Shown here: positions 60,317-64,000 of the stretch, piece after piece
How positions within the stretch are numbered: the first letter of the stretch is position 1
Layout: each line of letters opens with the position of its first letter
Source of the DNA: Vogesella fluminis
GTDB taxonomy: Bacteria; Pseudomonadota; Gammaproteobacteria; Burkholderiales; Chromobacteriaceae
Reading direction: 5' to 3'
Length of the DNA stretch: 64,000 bases
NCBI RefSeq assembly: GCF_014652335.1
Contig: NZ_BMYP01000016.1
Location: 1 to 64,000, forward strand
Translations under genes and position numbers: made by a program
The notes under the pieces: generated by a model
The model's input: only the letters and a program-made list of their open reading frames with translations
What the model was told of the DNA's origin: nothing
The model's database searches: none

Positions 60317-60901
60317 ATGAAAGTACAGGCGCAACATCTGCGTGCATTGACAACCCTGTTTTCCGGCGCCTCGCCAGTGCGCAAGATCGCCGCCGGCGTG
60401 CTGTTGCTGGGAGCGCTGGCCGGTGCCATTTGGCCGGATGCCGGTGATTCGCACCGCGCTGATGGGCAGATCGAGGGCGTGGTGGTGGGCGTCGCCGATG
60501 GCGATACCATCACCGTGCTGGACGACAGCCGGCAGCAGCACAAGGTGCGTTTTGCCTTTATCGACGCGCCGGAGAAGGCGCAGCCGTTCGGCACCAAGGC
60601 CAAGCAGGAACTGTCCGACAAGCTGTACCGCCGGCAGGTGCGGGTCGAGGTGCTGGAGCAGGACCGCTATGGCCGCAACGTTGGCCGCATCTGGCTGGGC
60701 GATGAGGATGTCAATCTCGGCCAGTTACGCGCCGGTTATGCCTGGCATTACCGGCAATACGCGCGCAAGGGACAGTCGGCGCAGGAATTCAGCCGCTATG
60801 AGCAGGCGCAGCAGGCTGCACAGCAACAGCGACAGGGCTTGTGGCAGGATGCCACGCCGGTACCGCCGTGGGATTTCCGGCGCCAGCACCGGGCCGGGTA
60901 A
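60317..60901 (+). CDS. Thermonuclease (SNase) family protein
   Basis: A 194-aa protein. The N-terminal basic-hydrophobic region (about 17-40, KIAAGVLLLGALAGAIW) is a signal or anchor, followed by the nuclease fold: GVVVGVADGDTITVL, RFAFIDAPEKAQPFGTKAKQ and EVLEQDRYGRNVGRIWL, with the catalytic Arg-Glu-Arg and Asp set in these motifs. The start at 60317 is 6 bases after GGAG. Likely periplasmic DNA/RNA degradation. A CG repeat variant (60677) encodes NVGR. Confidence 0.86.
   Translation: MKVQAQHLRALTTLFSGASPVRKIAAGVLLLGALAGAIWPDAGDSHRADGQIEGVVVGVADGDTITVLDDSRQQHKVRFAFIDAPEKAQPFGTKAKQELSDKLYRRQVRVEVLEQDRYGRNVGRIWLGDEDVNLGQLRAGYAWHYRQYARKGQSAQEFSRYEQAQQAAQQQRQGLWQDATPVPPWDFRRQHRAG
60677..60690 (+). 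repeat. Dispersed repeat, CG variant
   Basis: AACGTTGGCCGCAT in the thermonuclease gene. Confidence 0.6.
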
Positions 60902-61290
60902 GCACGATCAATGCAAGCCATGCCGCTGGCAAGAACCTTTCCTGCTCATGGACTGCATCAGGATTGGCCGCAAGTATGGTCGCCAGTACTGGTGAAGCAA
61001 GACATCGGCGCCTTTCTGGGTGGATGCTTGTCCGGGTGCGAGGTAACAACCTGTGGGGTTGCACAGTGCATCCACCATGGCATGGATCTTGGTGCTCAGT
61101 CCACCGCGGCTGCGTCCGATGGCTTGGGCGCCGTATGGCGTGACATGCCGGCACCAAGAGGCAGCCTGAATTCCATCATGTTATCCTGTCAGTCTGTTGC
61201 GCTGACTTCCCACGGAGTCCACGGCAAAACAGGATAAAATTCATGGATGCGGCACCGTAAGCCGCGAGGAATAAGGCTTGTAGACCCGCT
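60902..61290. other. Intergenic region with IS remnant
   Basis: 389 bases between the thermonuclease gene and trpG with no intact gene. Most of it is a decayed transposase fragment on the minus strand. The last 100 bases should hold the trpG promoter or leader. No trp-type leader peptide was recognised. Confidence 0.55.
60955..61165 (-). pseudogene. IS5-family transposase remnant
   Basis: Read on minus, one frame gives CRHVTPYGAQAIGRSRGGL, then STKIHAMVDALCNPTGCYLA and PGQASTQKGADVLLHQY. These match the conserved central block of IS5-family DDE transposases (usually GRSRGGLTTKIHA...ALGNPTGFHLTPGQAHD). The frame lacks a start, both ends of the enzyme and visible terminal repeats, so it is a dead fragment. 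A 12/14 match to the dispersed repeat (60960-60973) lies at its edge. Confidence 0.75.
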
Positions 61291-61860
61291 ATGCTACTGA
61301 TGATCGACAACTACGACTCCTTCACCTACAACCTCGTGCAGTATTTCGGCGAGCTGGGGCAGGAAGTCAAGGTCTTCCGCAACGACGAAATCACGCTGGA
61401 AGAAATCGAGGCGCTGGCGCCGCAGTACCTGGTGCTGTCGCCCGGCCCGTGCACGCCGAACGAGGCCGGGATCTCGGTGCCGGCCATCCACCACTTTGCC
61501 GGCAAGCTGCCGATCATGGGCGTGTGCCTCGGCCACCAGAGCATCGGCCAGGCCTTTGGCGGCAAGATCATCCACGCCAAGCAGCTGATGCACGGCAAGG
61601 TGTCGCCGGTGGCGCACCACGATATCGGCATGTTCCGCGACATCCCCAACCCGGTGACCTGCACCCGCTACCATTCGCTGGTGATCGAGCGCGAGTCGCT
61701 GCCGGACTGCCTGGAGATCACCGCCTGGACCGACGACGGCGAGATCATGGGCGTGCGCCACAAGACGCTGCCGATCGAGGGCGTGCAGTTCCACCCCGAG
61801 TCCATCCTGACCCAGCACGGCCACCAGATGCTGGACAACTTCCTGAAAGAATTCGCCTAA
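61291..61860 (+). CDS. trpG: Anthranilate synthase glutaminase subunit
   Basis: A 189-aa class I glutamine amidotransferase. [20 protein letters not shown] at the start, the oxyanion [13 protein letters not shown], the Cys nucleophile in [16 protein letters not shown] and the His-x-Glu in VQFHPESI. It supplies ammonia to TrpE (not in the window) and possibly to PabB. trpD follows after 33 bases. Confidence 0.95.
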   Translation: MLLMIDNYDSFTYNLVQYFGELGQEVKVFRNDEITLEEIEALAPQYLVLSPGPCTPNEAGISVPAIHHFAGKLPIMGVCLGHQSIGQAFGGKIIHAKQLMHGKVSPVAHHDIGMFRDIPNPVTCTRYHSLVIERESLPDCLEITAWTDDGEIMGVRHKTLPIEGVQFHPESILTQHGHQMLDNFLKEFA

Positions 61861-61893
61861 ACCGCACAGCGCCGCAGACGCCGGAGAAAAAAG

Positions 61894-62916
61894 ATGATCA
61901 CACCGCAGGCCGCCCTCAATCGCCTGATCGACCAGAACGAGCTGTTCCACGATGAAATGCTGGACCTGATGCGCCAGATCATGCGCGGCGAAGTGCCGCC
62001 GACGCTGATCGCCGCCATCCTGATCGGCCTGCGCGTGAAAACGGAAAGCGTGTCGGAAATCGCCGCCGCGGCACAGGTGATGCGCGAGTTTGCCACCCGC
62101 GTGCCGGTGAGCGACACCACGCGGCTGGTGGATACCTGCGGTACCGGCGGTGACAAGAGCCATACCTTCAACATCTCCACTACCGCCGCCTTCGTGTCGG
62201 CGGCGGCCGGCGCCCGTGTCGCCAAGCACGGCGGCCGCTCGGTGTCGTCCAGCTCCGGCAGCGCCGACGTGCTGGAGGCGCTCGGCGTCAACCTCAACCT
62301 CAGCCCGGAGCAGGTCGGCCGCTGCATCGACGACATCGGCGTCGGCTTCATGTTCGCGCCCAACTACCACAGCGCGATGAAGTACGTGGCGCCGGTGCGG
62401 CGCGAGCTGGCGGTGCGCACCATCTTCAACATCCTCGGCCCGCTGACCAACCCGGCCGGCGCGCCCAACCAGGTGATGGGCGTGTTCCACCCCGATCTGG
62501 TCGGCATCCAGGCACGCGTGCTGCGCGAGCTGGGCAGCCAGCACGTGATGATCGTGCACGGCGAAGACGGTCTCGACGAGATCACCCTGTCCGGCCATAC
62601 CAGCATCGCCGAGCTGAAGGACGGCACCATCCGCGAATACCGCATCGACCCGGCCGACTTCGGCATCGCCTACGCGCCACTGGCCGCGTTGCATGCCGAC
62701 AGCGCCGAGCAGTCGAAAACCATGCTGCTGGCGGTGCTCGACGGCCAGTCCGGCCCGGCGCGCGACATCGTGCTGCTCAATGCCGCGGCGGCGATCTACA
62801 CCGCCGGCGTCGCGGCCAGCCTGGCCGATGGCGTGGCGCTGGCCCGCTCCGTGATCGACAGCGGCGCGGCGCGCGCCAAGCTGGACGCGCTGGTACAGCT
62901 GAGCCAGTCACTATAA
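61894..62916 (+). CDS. trpD: Anthranilate phosphoribosyltransferase
   Basis: A 340-aa enzyme for the second step of tryptophan synthesis. The PRPP-binding [17 protein letters not shown] is followed by [23 protein letters not shown] and [17 protein letters not shown]. It follows trpG, as expected for the trpEGDC group. Confidence 0.96.
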   Translation: MITPQAALNRLIDQNELFHDEMLDLMRQIMRGEVPPTLIAAILIGLRVKTESVSEIAAAAQVMREFATRVPVSDTTRLVDTCGTGGDKSHTFNISTTAAFVSAAAGARVAKHGGRSVSSSSGSADVLEALGVNLNLSPEQVGRCIDDIGVGFMFAPNYHSAMKYVAPVRRELAVRTIFNILGPLTNPAGAPNQVMGVFHPDLVGIQARVLRELGSQHVMIVHGEDGLDEITLSGHTSIAELKDGTIREYRIDPADFGIAYAPLAALHADSAEQSKTMLLAVLDGQSGPARDIVLLNAAAAIYTAGVAASLADGVALARSVIDSGAARAKLDALVQLSQSL

Positions 62917-62948
62917 TGAATACCCGGCCGCCGGCAGAGCGCCGGCGG

Positions 62949-62962
62949 TTGCGGCCAACCTT
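62949..62962 (-). repeat. Dispersed repeat, exact
   Basis: AAGGTTGGCCGCAA on minus in the trpD to phosphohexomutase gap. Confidence 0.85.
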
Positions 62963-62985
62963 CTACTTCTGATCGGGTTTGAGCA

Positions 62986-64000
62986 ATGACCATCTCTCCC
63001 TCCATTTTCAAGGCCTACGACATCCGCGGCATCGTCGGCGACACCCTCACCGCCGACGCCGCGCGCCTGATCGGCCGCGCCATCGGCTCCGAAGCGCGCG
63101 AGCGCAAGGTCGGCACCATCTGTGTCGGCCGTGACGGCCGCCTGTCCGGCCCCGAGCTGTGCCACGCGCTGTCCGATGGCATCCGCGCAGCCGGCGTCGA
63201 CGTGATCGACGTTGGCCGCGTTGCCACGCCGATGCTGTACTTCGCCGCCTACCAGTTGGAAACCTTCTCCGGCGTGATGGTCACCGGCAGCCACAACCCG
63301 CCGGACTACAACGGCTTCAAGATGATGCTGGACGGCGACACCCTCGCCGGCGACTGGATCCAGAAGCTGTACCAGCGCATCGTCGACAACGACTTTGCCG
63401 ACGGCCACGGCGGCTACAGCACCCACGACATCGTCGACGCCTACCTCGACCGCATCACCGGCGACATCAAACTGGCGCGGCCGATGAAGGTGGTGGTCGA
63501 CTGCGGCAACGGCGTGGCCGGCGACTTCGCGCCGGAGCTGTTCCGCGGCCTCGGCTGCGAGGTGCACAAGCTGTTCTGCGAGGTGGACGGCACCTTCCCC
63601 AACCACCATCCCGATCCGGCCAAGCCGGAAAACCTGCAGGACGTGATCCGCACGCTGCAGGACACCGACGCCGAAATCGGCCTGGCGTTTGACGGCGACG
63701 GCGACCGCCTGGGCGTGGTCACCAAGGACGGCAGCATCATCTGGCCGGACCGCCAGCTGATCCTGTTCGCGCAGGACGTGCTGTCGCGGCAGCCCGGCAG
63801 CAAGATCATCTACGACGTGAAGTGCACCCGCCTGCTGGCACCGGCGATCGCCGCTGCCGGGGGCGTGCCGATGATCAACCGCACCGGCCACAGCTTCATG
63901 AAGGCGGCGCTGAAGCAGCACCCGGACGCCGGCCTCGCCGGCGAGATGTCCGGCCACGTGTTCTTCAAGGAGCGCTGGTACGGCTTTGACGACGGCCTGT
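62986..64000 (+). CDS. Phosphomannomutase/phosphoglucomutase, 3' part missing
   Basis: The first 338 codons of an alpha-D-phosphohexomutase of the AlgC/ManB type, running off the right edge. The start MTISPSIFKAYDIRGIVGDTLT, the phosphoserine loop VMVTGSHNPPDYNG, the metal loop LAFDGDGDRLGVV and the sugar loop GEMSGHVFF are complete. It interconverts hexose 1- and 6-phosphates for LPS or exopolysaccharide precursors. Typical length is about 460 aa, so roughly a quarter is cut off by the window end. Start at 62986; an exact dispersed repeat lies just upstream. Confidence 0.93.
   Translation, partial: MTISPSIFKAYDIRGIVGDTLTADAARLIGRAIGSEARERKVGTICVGRDGRLSGPELCHALSDGIRAAGVDVIDVGRVATPMLYFAAYQLETFSGVMVTGSHNPPDYNGFKMMLDGDTLAGDWIQKLYQRIVDNDFADGHGGYSTHDIVDAYLDRITGDIKLARPMKVVVDCGNGVAGDFAPELFRGLGCEVHKLFCEVDGTFPNHHPDPAKPENLQDVIRTLQDTDAEIGLAFDGDGDRLGVVTKDGSIIWPDRQLILFAQDVLSRQPGSKIIYDVKCTRLLAPAIAAAGGVPMINRTGHSFMKAALKQHPDAGLAGEMSGHVFFKERWYGFDDGL

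Noticed and set aside
5359-62962. Repeat as ordinary Neisseria DUS, REP or CRISPR repeat
   Set aside because: I did not see GCCGTCTGAA. Most copies are single, not hairpin pairs, and spacing is irregular with no spacers.

Overview
The window looks like a chromosome segment of a high-GC (about 65%) betaproteobacterium, most likely Neisseriales/Chromobacteriaceae (Vogesella, Chromobacterium or a relative). The evidence is the leuC-leuD-leuB-asd-usg-fimV-truA-trpF-trpB-trpA-accD order, the class I phaC/phaA pair, speA with a potGHI transporter, and the overall gene repertoire. Genus level is inference only. I see no rRNA, tRNA or CRISPR array.

Layout. 1-2931 is the edge of an AT-richer (roughly 45% GC) island inserted in the host rarA gene. 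It carries a two-gene cassette with a PD-(D/E)xK-like nuclease (a defence candidate) and a complete replacement rarA whose start overlaps the stop of the interrupted host copy. 3419-10600 holds marC, a SemiSWEET, a TauE/SafE exporter, DUF1289-CWC and HutD proteins, an aromatic/aspartate aminotransferase, a periplasmic binding protein and an Xaa-Pro aminopeptidase. 10753-13801 is the polyhydroxyalkanoate pair phaA/phaC. 14183-17287 holds an FAH-family protein, hslR, an MFS permease and an HTH/MmyB regulator. 17499-33011 is the long biosynthetic stretch: leucine genes with an entericidin inserted, asd, an asd paralogue, tandem fimV-like genes, truA, trpFBA and accD. 33094-35791 is a divergent serA / D-2-hydroxyglutarate dehydrogenase pair.

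35909-50400 has an arginine/polyamine flavour: two astE-superfamily genes, potGHI, a puuB-like oxidase, speA, a MocR regulator and a basic amino-acid binding protein. It also contains an EAL-CBS-GGDEF protein. 50485-60901 carries maoC, glnD, lptG and lptF divergent from pepA-holC, a large acidic unknown protein, a cobalamin adenosyltransferase and a thermonuclease. After an IS5-family remnant come trpG, trpD and a partial phosphohexomutase at the right edge.

The most unusual global feature is a dispersed short sequence, consensus CAAGGTTGGCCGCAA. I count about 22 exact copies of its 11-base core GGTTGGCCGCA on both strands, inside genes and between them. There are about 14 copies of a sister form with CGTTGGCCGCA, and none in the rarA island. 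Inverted pairs sit as terminator-like hairpins after pepP, trpB, trpA and between speA and mocR. This is the pattern of Neisseria and Haemophilus DNA uptake sequences, but with a different word, so it is a candidate undescribed uptake-signal dialect or comparable repeat family.
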